A stretch of 64,000 nt of DNA, taken from positions 235,362-299,361 of the forward strand of contig NW_024104420.1 of assembly GCF_003945595.2 (NCBI RefSeq). The letters are read 5' to 3'. Origin of the DNA: Pipra filicauda. Taxonomy: Eukaryota; Chordata; Aves; Passeriformes; Pipridae. The position numbers were made by a program, and so were the translations under genes. The notes under the pieces are model-generated. The model was not told where the DNA came from, did no database searches, and was given only the letters and a program-made list of their open reading frames with translations. This document shows positions 32,077-45,316 of this stretch, piece after piece (position 1 is the stretch's first letter; every line of letters starts with the position of its first letter).

Positions 32077-32929
32077 GCAGTGGTTTTCCTTGGGGTGATT
32101 TTTCTGCACTGGGGATGCAGATTCCAGGGAGATGTATCCCCAGAAAGCTCCTCTCTGCTGCACCCGGGGACATAAAGGAATTAATCTTCCAAGGGAAGAA
32201 GTGGGGAGGATGGGACACGGAGCAGGTTTTCGCTGCCGTTTGTAGTGAAATGACTTTTAGGGAAGCAAATCCCATTTTCTTCTCATTTTCTCTCTAAGTT
32301 CTTTCAGAAATCAGTTTCACCCCAAGCTGTTGCACAAGAAATACCCCTTTTATTTTTAAATAACTCTTTGAAGCAGATGCTCACGGTCCCCTTGCTTCCA
32401 CCGATCTTCACATCGTTTAAAAACTAGACTCCAACGCCCCTAAAACCACTCGTCTGAGGAACAAACCCTCTCCACAGTCACATAGTGCAAGAAGGGGTTA
32501 CAAACATCCTTAAATCCGCTCACTGGCATCAAGGTAAGAAAAGTTCCCGGGGTTTTTTTTTATCCTCACCTCTCCCGACAGAGCAGAAACCCGCCCATTT
32601 TGGCTCAGAAGGATGAAAGCCCCGAGCAGAGGGAGCAGGTGAAAACCTCTGTGGCCGTAACACAACGCCGAAAGCTTTGGGGCGGTTTTGGGGTTTGTTT
32701 TCTCCTCTGTTTGGGGCTGGGTTTCTCGGGGGGGGGGGAGTTCCCCCACCTGCCCAAGCTGCTCTTTGTCCCAAGCCTTTCAGCTGGGGCTCGGCCGAGC
32801 AAACCTTGATCTCACTCGGGGTGGGAAGTGGAGCATCCAGGTGGTCCCGCTCCTCGGCACCCCTCGCAGAGCAGGAAAGGTGTGGGTTCCTGCACTCCCT
32901 CAAACAAATACACCTCATCCCTGCTAATC

Positions 32930-33200
32930 CAAAGGGATGTTTATTAGCCTTTTTTTCCTTTTCTCTCTCAAGCAGCTTTTTTTTTCTTTTTCCCTCCCCC
33001 AGTGCCTGACTTGTGTCCCTAATTAACACCTTAAGAGGGGGGTGAGGATAACCGAGATACTTAAGGAGGGCACTTCTGGGCAGAGCTTCTAATCTACCTC
33101 TCAGGGAGGGAGGGGACCCATTAGCAGGTGATTTAAGGGAGTAATAAGTCCATCAACATGTAAATGGCCACGGCCCGATGAAAGGCTTGGCTGGGGCACA
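32930..33200. promoter_or_regulatory. Candidate distal element downstream of DKK1
   Basis: Repeat-free block with CCTAATTAACACCTTAAGAG and AGTAATAAGTCCATCAACAT segments, next to a CpG-richer stretch. Confidence 0.3.
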
Positions 33201-33314
33201 GCTGGGCCACAAGGGCACGTCGAGCCTCCCCCCCTCCGGGAATCTGGCAGGGATTGTCCCCCAAATCCCGGGGCCGAGCGGTTGGGAGAGGGAAGGGAGG
33301 CAGCTGCAGGGGGG

Positions 33315-33334
33315 TGGATGGATGGATGGATGGA
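33315..33334 (+). repeat. (TGGA)5 microsatellite
   Basis: Five perfect units in a GC-rich block. Confidence 0.9.
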
Positions 33335-33466
33335 TTTTGTGGGGTGGGCAAAGAGCGAGCGCGAGTTTTGGGTGAGAAAGCGGCGCTTTGCCAGCCTAGA
33401 AGTGGCGAAAGGAATCCACAAGGAGGTGGAGGAAGGTGATCCAGGAGCCGCGGCAAAGAGGTGAAG

Positions 33467-33493
33467 CTGCTGCTGCTGCTGCTGCTGCTGCTG
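33467..33493 (+). repeat. (CTG)9 trinucleotide repeat
   Basis: Nine perfect CTG units. They give a run of Leu in one short frame, but there is no sign that this frame is a gene. Confidence 0.92.
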
Positions 33494-33708
33494 GAGAAAA
33501 CAAAGGTTTTCCCCTCCTTTGAAATAACTGTGGAGCAAGACATGGGAACAAAGGGTTGTTGCTTGTGGTGGAAGGAGAGGATGATCTCCTACAAGGACGG
33601 GCGCTGGGACTGGGCTTTGCAGCTTTACTCGCCTTTTATTTTAATTTTTAATATTAATTCTCTAGGGGGCACGCACCCAGGAGAGGTAAATCTGGGGGGG
33701 AAACCACC

Positions 33709-33782
33709 ATAGAATCGTTAAGGTTGCAATAAAAACCGTCTAAGAACGTCGAACCCAACCAAAATCCCAGTAACCAGCCAAG
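33709..33782 (-). mobile_element. Diverged old CR1 terminus
   Basis: ATAGAATCGTTAAGGTTGCA followed by AACGTCGAACCCAACC resembles the 3' end of older CR1 families, with many substitutions. Confidence 0.6.
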
Positions 33783-34443
33783 AAAATATTGCAGGACAGT
33801 CTGGTGACACCAAGTGACTCCAGAAGCACAGAACTGTGGAAAATGTAGGGTGAGGTAGGAGCACATTCCCAGGAAAAGTTTGGCTGCTCTGAGCTGGCAA
33901 AGAGATGACTAAGGGGGGGTGGGAGATGTCTGTGAAGCTGAGGAGGGGACCGAGGGGTTATTTGTGTTTAGTACAACGCAAAAGAGGGAGATGGACTGTT
34001 CAGCTTAAAAACAAACCCAAGCTGTGTGGCAACAAAATGAAAACTCAAGTTTGAAAGAATCAAGTGACCTGGGGACGAAGCACATCCATGGGAAACAGAG
34101 ATTTGGATGCAACTATTGGTTGAGGGAATCTCTAAATGCTGGTTATGGGCAGTAGGAAGGGTGGTACTTGAAGTGTTTTAATAGTGGATTGTATTTAATT
34201 AATTAATTATATTATTAATTATTTATTGATTTGTTTAATTATTACTTTGGGGTTGTTTTTCTTGGATATTAGCTCCTGAAGGCCCTGCTGTTGCCACTTT
34301 GAGATGATCCAGGGCTGCTTTCAGACCCACAGGGAAGCCTTAATCCACCTCCACTTATTTATTTCTTTATGATTTGACACCAAACCCTCCTCTGAAACAC
34401 CCCATCGGTTCAAGAGGCTGATTTTGAGAAGAGTAGGTGATTC

Positions 34444-34531
34444 TTCTGGTGGGAGGTGTCCCTGCCCATGGCAGGGGGTTGGAATGAGATGATCCCTAAG
34501 GTCCCTTTCAACCCAAGCCATGGGTTCTATG
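34444..34531 (+). mobile_element. CR1 3' terminus, sense
   Basis: GGGAGGTGTCCCTGCCCATG through TCCCTTTCAACCCAAGCCAT to GTTCTATG. Confidence 0.85.
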
Positions 34532-34833
34532 CTGTGCAGCCCGAGCTCTGGAGTCCATGATATAAGGCCAAAGGGTGGAAGAATGTGTTTCAAGACTGGA
34601 TCACTTGCTCTCCCTTTTTTTTTTGTTTTGTTTTAATTAGTGCTGAGATCCAGATCACAACAAATGAAAGTATTTCTATCCAGTTTTGATCTTGCACCTT
34701 AATCCTCTATTTTCCATGGATATACAGGAGCATTTGTAGCTTTATAGCCAGGCTTGTGGCCCTTCAAAATGCTGACTTCACGGCTTGGTGAGAAGCTGGA
34801 CAATCCTGGAAGCCAGGTAGGACTTGAACTTCA

Positions 34834-34990
34834 CAGGGAAGGGGTGGAGTCACCATCCCTGGAGGTGTTTAAGGACAGACTGGATGTGGCATCAGTGCCA
34901 TGGGCTGGGAACCACGGTGGGGTTGGATCGAGGGTTGGACTGGATGATCTCTGAGGTCCCTTCCAACCCAGTTGACTCTGTGATTCTATA
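34834..34990 (+). mobile_element. CR1 3' end, sense
   Basis: It contains CCATCCCTGGAGGTGTTTAA and ends CAGTTGACTCTGTGATTCTA. Confidence 0.88.
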
Positions 34991-35799
34991 TCAGAATAAC
35001 TGAATTCACACAAGTAACAGCAAATCAAAACCACAATGACTTTTATTTAATTTGTCTTCACTTGCATGTTCCAGGAGCCTCTCTCCATTGGTGTGCAGCA
35101 GAAGGAGAACAGGGTATCAAAGCTCCTGCCACAACCTGTGTTTTGGAAGTGTGGAGAACCTCTCTGGGCAGGTTTTTTGCACCCACTGCCAAGCTGGGGT
35201 CACCTCCTCGGGGAGGAGCAGGCTGTGGGTTGGGAGGTGGAGATGTGAAACGCTGATGGAGCTGATTCCCACCACAAATGCCTGCCAGGGGTCCCTGCCC
35301 TGCTCTTGCCTGTGTCTCTGAGCAGGTCTGTGCTGGTGTGAGGTGCCCCAGCCTGCCCATCCTCCCCGGGACGTGCTGATCCCTCTGTGCTGGCCCAGAC
35401 CTCTCACGTTAGTGGGGCTCTGGCAGCCCCAGCCAGGGGGAAAGGCTGACCATAAATGATCATCCAAGAAATGCAACCTCTCTTGGCTGCAGCCCAGGCT
35501 GTGCAGGGGGATGAGTGATGGCCACGAGAGCGGCGAGCCCAGATCTTTCCCCTATTTGGAGCCTTGCTCCCTGCACACCACAACCTGTGGGATGCACTGG
35601 GAGAGGAGGAAAGGGAAGAGCCTGGAGCTGTTTTCAGCTGGTCCTTTATTCCACTCCCATCCACAGGAACCACTTAAGCTCATGGGCTCCTGAGTTTTCA
35701 GCCTAAACCACAAATCCTTCACACAGAAATCAGCTTCTACGTGTAATTTTCAGGGTTTTTTTTTAGGACTGTCAGGGTTTGGGGATGTACACTGCTTTT

Positions 35800-35991
35800 A
35801 TTCAGGACAAATTTCTTCACTGGAAGGGTTGTGAGGCATTGGAAGGGGCTGGATGGTGGAGTCCCCATCCCTGGAGGTGTCCAAGGAAGGCCTGGCCGTG
35901 GCACTCAGTGCTCTGGGCTGGGGGACAAGGTGGGCATCGGGCACAGGGGGGACTCGGTGACCTTGGAGGGCTTTTCCAGCCTCAGTGATTT
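35800..35991 (+). mobile_element. CR1 3' end, sense, young subfamily
   Basis: Its 3' 120 bp match the copies at 1049 and 2925 almost exactly. Confidence 0.9.
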
Positions 35992-36866
35992 TAATGATCT
36001 TTGCTGAGGGAACAGCCCAACCTCTCTGTCCCCAGGCTGGTGGGCACCAACACCTTCATTCACAGGCAATGCTCCTTCTCAAGCTCAGTGTTGCCCCAAA
36101 GCATTTATGTGACTTTCAGAGAAGGTTTGTTCATGCAGGATGTTTTGGCTTCCTCTTGTCAAGACAAGGCACTGTTATGAGCAGTATTGAAGTATTTTGT
36201 CCTATCATGTGTTGGGGAGAACTTCCAGCTCCTCCTTTGCAAGGAATCCCTTTGGAGACAGATGGGGGCTCAGGACACCATGAAACCTGTCCATGGACCA
36301 GGATCTACTCCCAGTAGGGTCATAAAGGGCTAATCCATCATTTCCATCAGAAAGCTCGTTGGTAGGAGCTGCTGTCAGCCTTGCCTGACCAACCAGAAAG
36401 CAGCAGGAATGCAAATGGGAAGGCCTTGTCATTCAAGTTTTGATGGGTTTCAATCCCTGTCGAAGGATTTGATGTTCTCCCAGACACCCAGAAGCTGGGA
36501 CAGCACAAGTCCAGTGGTGCCACCACACTGGGAGGAGGCACTGGCAGGGAGAGTGTGATGGGTTCCTGAAGAAGGTTATATTTTGAAGCCACTGTGATCA
36601 GCAGGGAGGGGAAAACCCTTTCTTCAGTTCATGTCACATGCATTGGAAACTTCACTTCTATCTATTTTGGTTTAGAGATCATGTTCTCAAAAAATACCAT
36701 TTAATTGTTGGCCAGAGCACTGTATTGGGAAAAGAGGCTTCCAGCTTCCATCTGACCCACAGAGCTCATTTGGATCCCTTCCAAAGCCCATCAAGGTTGT
36801 TTTGGGTTGGTTTGTCTTGGGGTTTTTGTGACAACTGGGAACAAGGAACTATCAAGGCCCACAGTC

Positions 36867-37072
36867 AGAATCATGGAATGATTTGAGTTGGAAAGGACCT
36901 CAAATCCCATCTCATCCCACCCCCTGCCATGGGCAGGGACACCTTCCACTAGCCCAGGTTGCTCCAAGCCCCGTCCAACCTGGCCTTGGACGCTTCCAGG
37001 GATCCAGGGGCAGCCACAGCTTCTCTGGGCAACCTGTGCCAGGGCCTGCCCACCCTCCCAGGGAAGGATTTC
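36867..37072 (-). mobile_element. CR1 3' end
   Basis: Antisense copy from AATCATGGAATGATTTGAGT to CACCCTCCCAGGGAAGGATT. Confidence 0.9.
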
Positions 37073-37573
37073 TGGTAAGAATTCTTATTATCCAACACAA
37101 TACCCTCCTGCTGCCTCTGTGGATTTATTTATGCCATGTGGAAATGCCCGTTGGGTTTGTGGTACCATGGCATTTTAAAATGCCACAACAGCAACGAGCT
37201 GGAGAGAAGAATATCAATTTTCTCTCCTGAAGTTCTTCAAGGTTTCACTGCTCTTTAAAAGTTTGCTTCCCAGTGGGATATGCAGTTGTTTGCTACTCTG
37301 TAGACTGCTGTTTGACCTTCTGTTATGAAGGTTTTATACAGCAACTGTCAGCAAAGGAGTGGCAAAGCCCTGGCTGGAGGAAGCTGCTCAGTGCCTGGTT
37401 TCGTGCTATTGAGCAACCCCAGGCATTAACTGCAGCCCTCCTGTCTGGGTTTTTGCCTTGATCTGCTGCTTACAGCTCATCTCTCCACACTGCTGAACTC
37501 CCTGGGTTTGGGAAAGGGCCAGGTTCTGTCCCAGGAAGCTTCTGATGGTGCACAGGGTCCTGTTCGTGTATCA

Positions 37574-37940
37574 GTCATGGGATGTGCTGAGCTGGAAGGG
37601 ACCCACAAGGATCATCCAGTCCAACCCTCAGCCCTGCACAGCCCCATCCCCAAGAGCCACACCCTGTGCCCCAGAGGATCAGCCAAACCCTCCTGGAGCT
37701 CTGGCAGCCTTGGGGCTGTGCCCACTGCCCTGGGGAGCCTGGTCAGTGCCCAACCAGCCTCTGGGGGAAGAACCTTTCCCTGAAATCCAACCTGACCCTG
37801 CCCTGGCACAGCTCCAGCCATTCCCTGGGTGCTGTCCCTGGTCCCCCCAGAGCAGAGCTCAGTCCCTGCCCCTCCTCTGCCCCTCCTGAGGAATTTGTAA
37901 CTGCAGTGAGGGCTCCCCTCAGTCTCCTCCTCATGGGTCA
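37574..37940 (-). mobile_element. CR1 3' end, second subfamily
   Basis: Defined by GAGCTGGAAGGGACCCACAA and CTCTGGGGGAAGAACCTTTC. It is closely similar to the copy at 56806. Confidence 0.88.
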
Positions 37941-38155
37941 CAACACCCCACCCTCCGTGTTGGTGTTAAAGTGGCTGTGCAGCCCAAGCATCACCCTTAG
38001 ACTGGGGGCACTGCCTCCAGGAGTGGTTGAACACCCCCTGGAGAGGGGACTGGAGCAGCTGCTGGGTTCCTGATGGTGTTTTTCAGCTTCTGTTTTTAGG
38101 CAACTTTTCCCTGTGTCAGAAATTACCGAGAAAGTCAAGCCCTTCTTCCTGGGCA

Positions 38156-38325
38156 TGTCACAGAATCACAGAACGTGCCGAGCTGGAAGGGACCCACGAG
38201 GACCATCTGTGCCCAACCACCCTCTGGGGGAAGAACCTTTCCCTGAGATCCAACCTGACCCTGCCCTGGCACAACTCCAACCATTCCCTGGGTGCTGTCA
38301 CTCTATCCTTCCTCAGACCTGACTC
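38156..38325 (-). mobile_element. CR1 3' end, second subfamily, internal deletion
   Basis: It starts TCACAGAATCACAGAACGTG. The middle segment present at 37574 is missing between GACCATCTGTGCC and CAACCACC. Confidence 0.87.
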
Positions 38326-40129
38326 TCTCCTAAGCTGTGGATGCACTTAAATGAGTAATTAGCAAAGTGAGAGCCTTTCAAAGCTGTAGTTTCTGTTGTT
38401 GTCATGAACCCTTAGACCTGAACATTTCTTACTACTAGGCAGCCTAATGCTATCAAAAGCCTTTGCTGTCACTAAAATTTGAAGACCATTGATCACATCT
38501 ACCTGTTACAAAGACAAATATATTTTACAGGAGTGTTTGGGTAACTCAACCTCAGTTTCTTAATTTATCCCCTAAGAAGTGTTGAGCCTCAGAACATCCC
38601 TTTGCATATATTGCAGCTTTAATTTCCTCCTTGTCAACATCATTTTAATAACTTTCAAACTGACTCCATCTGAGGATTTCACATCTAGTGCTGTGAAACA
38701 AGATAAGGAGCAAGGGCATGTGCTTCTCCATTTAGGAGGGATTTTGAGGCTGGTCTTTCCAGGCTTGCATTTTAGGAAGGGCGCTGCTGGGTTTTGTTTA
38801 GTACTGACTCTACATTTTTCAGGGGTGCTGAGACAGGATAAATCAGTGTGGGAATTTTTAAAATAAAATTTATGGCTTCTCACTGAGACAAACTCAAATC
38901 CTGCTTGTGGTGAGGAGGAGGAATGTAAGCAAAATTCCCGAAAAAGAAAATCCTACCACTATTTTCCTCCCAGTGTGACTTGGCCTGCACACGAGCTGTT
39001 CACGGGGCTTATATGATATAGAGATGAATAAGAAAAATCAGATGTTGCCAAGAACAAGCAGAGCACTGGGTTCTGCTCGGGGTTTGTTTTTGTTTACTTC
39101 CTCGGGGTGTTTTAGGGAAACAGGCTGACGAGGTCACAGGGAGCAGCCGCGGCACAGACAGAGCTTTTTAAGGCACGAGTCGGGCTCCCTATCTGCCTTC
39201 TTATCTTCACTAGGGTGGCTGTGTGGTGTTTAGTCAGGGCCAGAGCTGCTGTTGCAACCTCCAAGCTCCTCAGCTCCCCCTCCCTCACTGTCCAGACTGT
39301 GCTTCCCATGAGGAACCTGCTCGTCACGTCCCGTGTGCTCATGGAGTTATTCCCTGCTCTCCTCCTCCTCCAGCACTGCCCTGAGGGTCTCACGTGCAGC
39401 CCAGTGACAGCCACTGCAGGGCTGTCCACTCTGGGATTTCCTGCTGACCTGTCTTGACCCTCTTGTTGCTGCAAAGGTCCTTTTTTTCTGTTTTTGATGG
39501 GATTTGGTTCCTTTTCCTGCTTTCTCTTTCCACCCTTCCTTCTTATCAATTAAGCATAGACAAAATGTCTTGACTTTCAAGGCATCCAACCTGATGTTGA
39601 GTTTGTCCCATCCCAGTCCCACCACTCCCCTGACTCCTCAGAGCACAGGAATTGAAAACTTCTGACAAATAACCCTTTTCTCTCCCTCTTCTTCCCAGAA
39701 TCTCCAACACGATCACCTTGTTGTTGCCCTTCAAATCACTCCTTAAATATCCAAAATCATACCCAAACACCCTGGGAGAAGGGGAGGGTGCTCAGGGCTG
39801 ACTCACAGCACCTTCTTCTGCTTTTTATCTTCCACACATATCAGCCCACCTATTTGCTCCAGCACAACCCAAATCTCTTGTCTCCGCTCCAATTTATGCA
39901 GAAGAGGATCAAGAAAATATAATAGATGATGACAAATGACAGTAAAAGAGCAGGAAAAATGCACATCATGTCAAAGCATGGGCATGAACACACAGAAAGG
40001 ATCCTGATGGGACACAGAGTGCAGCAAGAGGCACAACAGTCTAGACCTGAGCTGTACCACCCACCCATGTATATTTGGTAAAAAAACAGCTCTGCCTGCT
40101 GGATTTTATTTTTCTCACTGAGGTACATG

Positions 40130-40330
40130 TTGCTCTTAAATAAACATGATTATACCCTACATGGAGCTGCAGCTCAGGCCAAACGCTAAAAATAGTGGGC
40201 AGAAAGTAGAGACTTCAATTAGATGCATGCTGCTCAACAATTTAACTTCTAATTGGCTTGTGGTTATTCCCCAGCTAGGAACCAACCCTGGCGTGTTTAA
40301 AGGATTCACAGTCTAGCAAAACAGGGGCTT
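40130..40330. promoter_or_regulatory. Candidate distal element
   Basis: Repeat-free AT-rich block with several TAATT and CAATTAG motifs, including TTCAATTAGATGCATGCTGC. Composition-based. Confidence 0.25.
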
Positions 40331-41055
40331 GAATATTTTTTAAAGTGGATTGACCAAAAAAAGAGCCCCGAGTGTTGTATGTCGAGGAACTCGTGTTTGT
40401 GGGCCACTTGCCCTTGGCTTGGGGCTGTTCTTGGCTGCTCTCACCATCGTGGCTTTGACACTTGGATTCAGCTCCGAGTCGTCTCCTCAGCTCCACTTTG
40501 GTGGCCCCACAAAGCTTTTTGGGTTATATTTGGCTTGTGGTGCAGCACTGCAGCGATCAGAGGCACCCCAAGAGTACCTTGATTTCTGCCACTGCAGTCC
40601 AAAATCTATTTTGCTTTCAGCTCACAGGGCTTGGTTTGTACCCGTGCCTGTGACTTACTGGAGGGGACCATGACAGTTTAGGGGGGGGGAAAAAAAACAT
40701 CCTGAGGAGGTAAAAGTATCACGTGCCTCACAACACAGTTGGAAGGGAAATTGGGGGTGTCTTTCCCCAGGGCAAGGCTAAGAAAGCATTTCCACCATTG
40801 CACTGGGGAGGAGACCACACAAACCGCCCTGTGTTGGGGCTGCTTAGGCTGAAATTAAACTCAGCCCTTCTGCCCCGTGTCACCGTGGAGAGGACAGGCA
40901 GCTGTTCAGCCTTGGGCTTGAGCTGCTCCCCAGGGAAGGAGTGGTGAAGGTACTGTGAGAAAAGCATGGAGAATAACAGTGTCTGACACAGCTCACACCA
41001 CGGGGAGCTCTGGGGGAACAGCAGAAGGACAGGAGGAGATTCAAGCCAGTGATGG

Positions 41056-41422
41056 AGTCATGGAATCCCAGAACAGTTTGGGATGGAAGGGACATTAAAG
41101 CTCATCTCATTCCAACCCCCTGCCATGGGCAGGGACACCTCCCACTAGCCCAGGTTGCTCCAACCTGGCCTTGGACACTTCCAGGGATCCAGGGGCAGCC
41201 ACAGCTTCTCTGGGCAACCTGTGCCAGGGCCTCCCCACCCTCACAGGGGAGAATTTCTTCCATATATCTCATCTAAATTTCCTCTCAGTTTGAAGCCATT
41301 CCCCCTTGCCTGTTACTCCAGTTCCTGATGAACAGCCCCTTTCCAGCTTCCCTGTAGCCCCTTCAGATCCTGGAAGGTGTTGTGAGGTCTCCACACAACC
41401 TTCTCAAGGCTGAACAGCCCCA
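41056..41422 (-). mobile_element. CR1 3' end, about 365 bp
   Basis: Antisense copy from TCATGGAATCCCAGAACAG to the CTCAAGGCTGAACAGCCCCA block. Confidence 0.9.
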
Positions 41423-41929
41423 ACTTTATTAATATTATTTATTTATTCCCAGTTGTATCTTGTTTTACTCATAGACCTGATATCTCTTCATTTACTGCAT
41501 CAGATGTTCCATCACCATTTTAAAAAAAATCCTACCACAAAGATTCTAACTTTTTTTTCTGGTTTTATTTTTTCAGGTTTTTGGTTTGGTGGTTTGTTTT
41601 TTTTTTTTTGGTGAAATGGGGTTTATCCTGCTCTTCAAGCAGCGAACTGAATTAAAGCAGAGCACTGAAATAATGATTGCATTAAATACACCTTGATGAT
41701 TAGGCAAGGGATGCTTTTAGTCCTCAAAGGAAATGCTGCAGCATCATCAAGCAGCAGTGCCACCCCTGGCGTGTGGCCGACACCCAGGGAGGCTCCCACG
41801 TGGAATTGTTCTCTTGCCAACTGTTGCATGTCTGGGCTTGTTGGTTTTTCTTTGACTCCTGTAATTTCCAAAAAGAAATGTAGCTCCTCTTGTTCCACAA
41901 ATCCATCCCTGCATCACTTCCCTGCATTT

Positions 41930-42114
41930 AGGACAAATTCCTCCACTGAAGGAGGTAAAACAAGGGAACAGGCTGCCCAGGGAAGTGGGGGATTTACCAT
42001 CCTTGGGAGTGTTCAGAGAATAAGGACATGTGGCCTTTTAGTGAGAATGGGGGTGTTGGACTTGATGGTCTTGGAGCTCTTTTCCAACCTTACTGACTCT
42101 GTGGTTCCATGATC
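41930..42114 (+). mobile_element. CR1 3' end, sense, diverged
   Basis: It contains AACAGGCTGCCCAGGGAAGT and ends with TTACTGACTCTGTGGTTCCA. Confidence 0.82.
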
Positions 42115-43133
42115 ACTCTTTTTTTGGCAAGCTGGGAAAAAATGCAAATGATTTTGTTGCACACAACAGCTCACAGTTCAATGACCACAACTGTAGATGA
42201 ACATGAATATTTCAGGGCAAAAATCTCAGCAAAGCAAAACTTTGGCCTCTTCTAATAGGGACTGTGTGCCAGACACCTCCAGGTCTGTTATCCAGAGGGA
42301 TGGATTGGAAAGCACCACCACAAGCCCATCATCCTCCTGGAGTTTCCAGCAGCAGCAGGGCTGGTGGCCCCAGTTCACAGCTCATCATCCAGCCCTCTTA
42401 GAGGCTTTCCAGCCCCAAAAGAAGAGCTGTCTGCTGCTGAAATCCTACTGCATTAACTCCTCTGACAAACGTATCCTAAATTATTCCTGAATGACAGGAA
42501 CAGGAAATCACTACCCAAGCTCTGCCAGCCGAGCTCCAACCCGCTCGAACCGTTTTCGAGCCCAATTTACTACAAACTGTGATCTGGAGTTAAACATAGC
42601 AAGATGCAAATAACACAGGGCAGGAGCTGGCTCAGGCTGCATCCCTGCTTTGGTTTGCATGCCTTGGAATAACTCTCCCTGTTTATTTGGCGCTGGGAAG
42701 CGCGGAGGGACTTCTGGGGGTTGCGGATGCTCAGCACCTCCCAGGGATTGCTCCACATTCTGCAGTATCAGGCCCTTGATAGTAGGTTATGGTTCTGCAG
42801 GGCACACATGGTATACTTAGGGATGCAGGGAAATGAGAGGCTGCAGATGGACAGATTTCTCCCAGGATCCTCTCATTAAAGCCCGGATGGACACGCACAC
42901 CAACTGAATCCCGTGGGCTGTGGGACATTTGGTTCCAAACCCTGGTGTTGGGGATCCCAGCGTGGAAGGACTTGGCCACCCCACTGAGGGCTGTCACCAC
43001 TTCAAGTCCTGTCCGGGTGGTGGGTCATGGCTGGGAGCTGGGAGCACCCAAAACTGGTGTTGACTGCTTGACCTTCACTGGGTCAGGTTGGAGGGGCAAG
43101 GAGGAGCTCCAGGAGACCTGGACTTCCCATGGG

Positions 43134-43305
43134 AATCATGGAATCACAGGCTGGTTTGGGTTAGAAGGGACCTTCAAGCTCATCTCCTTCCAACCTCCTT
43201 CAATGGGCAGGGGCACCTCCCACTAGCCCAGGTTGCTCCAAGCCCCTCCAACCTGGCCTTGGACACTTCCAGGGATCCAGGGGCAGCCACAGCTTCTCTG
43301 GGCAA
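43134..43305 (-). mobile_element. CR1 3' end
   Basis: Antisense copy starting AATCATGGAATCACAGGCTG and ending at CAGCTTCTCTGGGCAA. Confidence 0.9.
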
Positions 43306-44829
43306 GAACATTTGGGGATTCAGCCATGAAATTCTCTGGATTTAGGCTTATTGCCCTTGTTTTCCTTCCCATTTTTTTCCACGCTCCCTCTCAGCTGTAC
43401 CACCACCTGGCAGGGGTGATTTTTCTTCAAGGGACACCATCCAAGCTCATCTCACAGTCTGAGACCCATGGAGGTGGGGGAAAGGGAAGGGCATATCCAA
43501 GGTAGGGTTTGGGGTATCTCGCCATGCCCATGGGTGTTCATGGACTTCCCAAATTAGGGATAAGGGAGAAAGACTTCTTAGAGAAGCTTATACAGGAGAA
43601 GAGGGTGTGACTAGGGCATGGGCACCGCAAGTGTCCTCGGGCATTTGATCAAATTCCCATCTCAAAATGCTGGATTAACTAGTATTGAGCAGTGAAGGTG
43701 GGATGCTGCCTCAGGTACAAGAAAACCCAGGATCTGCTGCCTCAGAGATAAAAACTGAGGGTGTCAAACCCTCAGATAGGTCCCAAGTTCCAAATATTTG
43801 CAAATAGAAATTCCCATGTCACACCACAAGCCCTGAATTCCCCAGGGGACACCCAGTTTCACTGGACCACAGTGGTGTTTCTGGAAGGTGACACCAGCCA
43901 CCAGGACCAGCACCACCAGCCCAGTTTCCTCCCTACAGGACAAATCTAACTGGGCAGGCCGGGCTGGCACAACTGTGTGGTGCTTCCAAAATCAAAAGGG
44001 TTTGGACTAAATCCTTTTCTTTCAGCAGGGTAAGCCAGTAACTTGCTGGTTGGGAATATCTTTATCCGTGCTGGGAGTGATTCCCAGGAGCACTGGGGGT
44101 GCTGGGATGCAGCACTTGGGCACCCAGGGCCTCACAGCTTCCCGTGAAAGGCAAACAGTTTGTTCATTAGAGCCTTGCATTTGCTTCTTTATTTATTACA
44201 AAAGAGGCTGGTGGGTGCGTTTTATGTGGTCTGAGACATTCAATGCCCTCATATTTCAGGTGGTGGCTTTTTTTCAGGCAGTTCCAGGATTTTTACCAGT
44301 AAAATACGTTTGGGTTGGGGTTTTTTTTTGTTTGCTTGTTCTCAGCCATAAATATCCCCTGTACATGGCTCGTGGTGTATTGAAGTGATCCATGTGAAGC
44401 TGGTTGGCATTTTTAAAGTCACGCTCCAGATTTTTGCTTCAATTTGACTCCAAACAGAAAAGAGCTCTTCTCTCAAGCTTCACTCAACTGCTGTATGAGC
44501 TGCTGAACTCATTTATAAATTTGTCCCCAATTTCTAAAACTGGAGGAGTCAGAAAGTGAGGGACTTCGAGGAAGGTGGGGGGAAAAAAAGCCAATCCTAA
44601 ATGCCCATATTTGCACTGCAGCTGGTGCAATTTGTTTGCTCCCTGTTTGCTCGGCAATAAGCACCTGGAAATATGCTGTGTTTTTAAAAAGCAGTGCACC
44701 CATCTGTTGGCTGGATTTTAGGCAGTGACCAGCAACAATAAAAGTGATGTTAGAGAAAAGGAAACTTGGCAGCAGAGGGGGAACCCCTTCATGTGTCACA
44801 TCAAGTGGATCAGAACAGTGCTGTGGATG

Positions 44830-45180
44830 TAAATAAAGTGATGCTGTTAATAGTAAACAGCTCCACTGCTCTTTTAAAGGACGTGTTTCTTCGACACATG
44901 CAGAAAGTTAAAGTTACAACTCTGTGAAATTTCTGTTTGCTGCCTCATCTGTTTATCATTTACTCCTTGGATGCTTGTGCTAAGAATTTAGGCTTTTGGA
45001 ATAATGTTTATGGTAGGTGGTCCCTTCAAAGCTGCTTTCTTGCACTGATTTGCTGCACGAGGCTCATGCAAACTTTTCCTTTAACTGCATCCAACACCAT
45101 GATGAGCCAGTGCATGAAAAACTACTGTTGCTGTATTTCCCCTCTCGATCCAGTCAGATACTTTGAAGTGCAATTTTTTC
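44830..45180. promoter_or_regulatory. Candidate distal element
   Basis: A repeat-free 350-bp block with a TTCAAAG TCF-like motif (about 45024) and many A/T-rich homeodomain cores, just upstream of the 101-bp duplication. Confidence 0.3.
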
Positions 45181-45316
45181 ATTGAATTTCAGGGCCAGAG
45201 AACTTGTTTGGGTTTTTTTCTCCACCTCTCCTTCATTCCCAAGAGAAAAACAAAGAAACACGTGATGTTACTCTCTATATATCAACACATGATCTGAATA
45301 TAGGTGTGTAGCATTG

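Larger units (their letters stand above)
29051..41000. other. Gene desert downstream of DKK1, proximal part
   Basis: No convincing exon. It contains CR1 fragments (listed), a (CAA)n, a (TGGA)n and a (CTG)9 repeat, and repeat-free blocks near 32930-33200 and 40130-40330. Short open frames here lack homology that I can recognise. AATAAA hexamers at about 30485 and 31725 have no associated gene. Confidence 0.7.

Noticed and set aside
40350..40673. Open frame of 107 codons with a hydrophobic segment
   Set aside because: No homology recognised, no promoter or splice signals, and no codon bias. Frames of this size are common by chance here.
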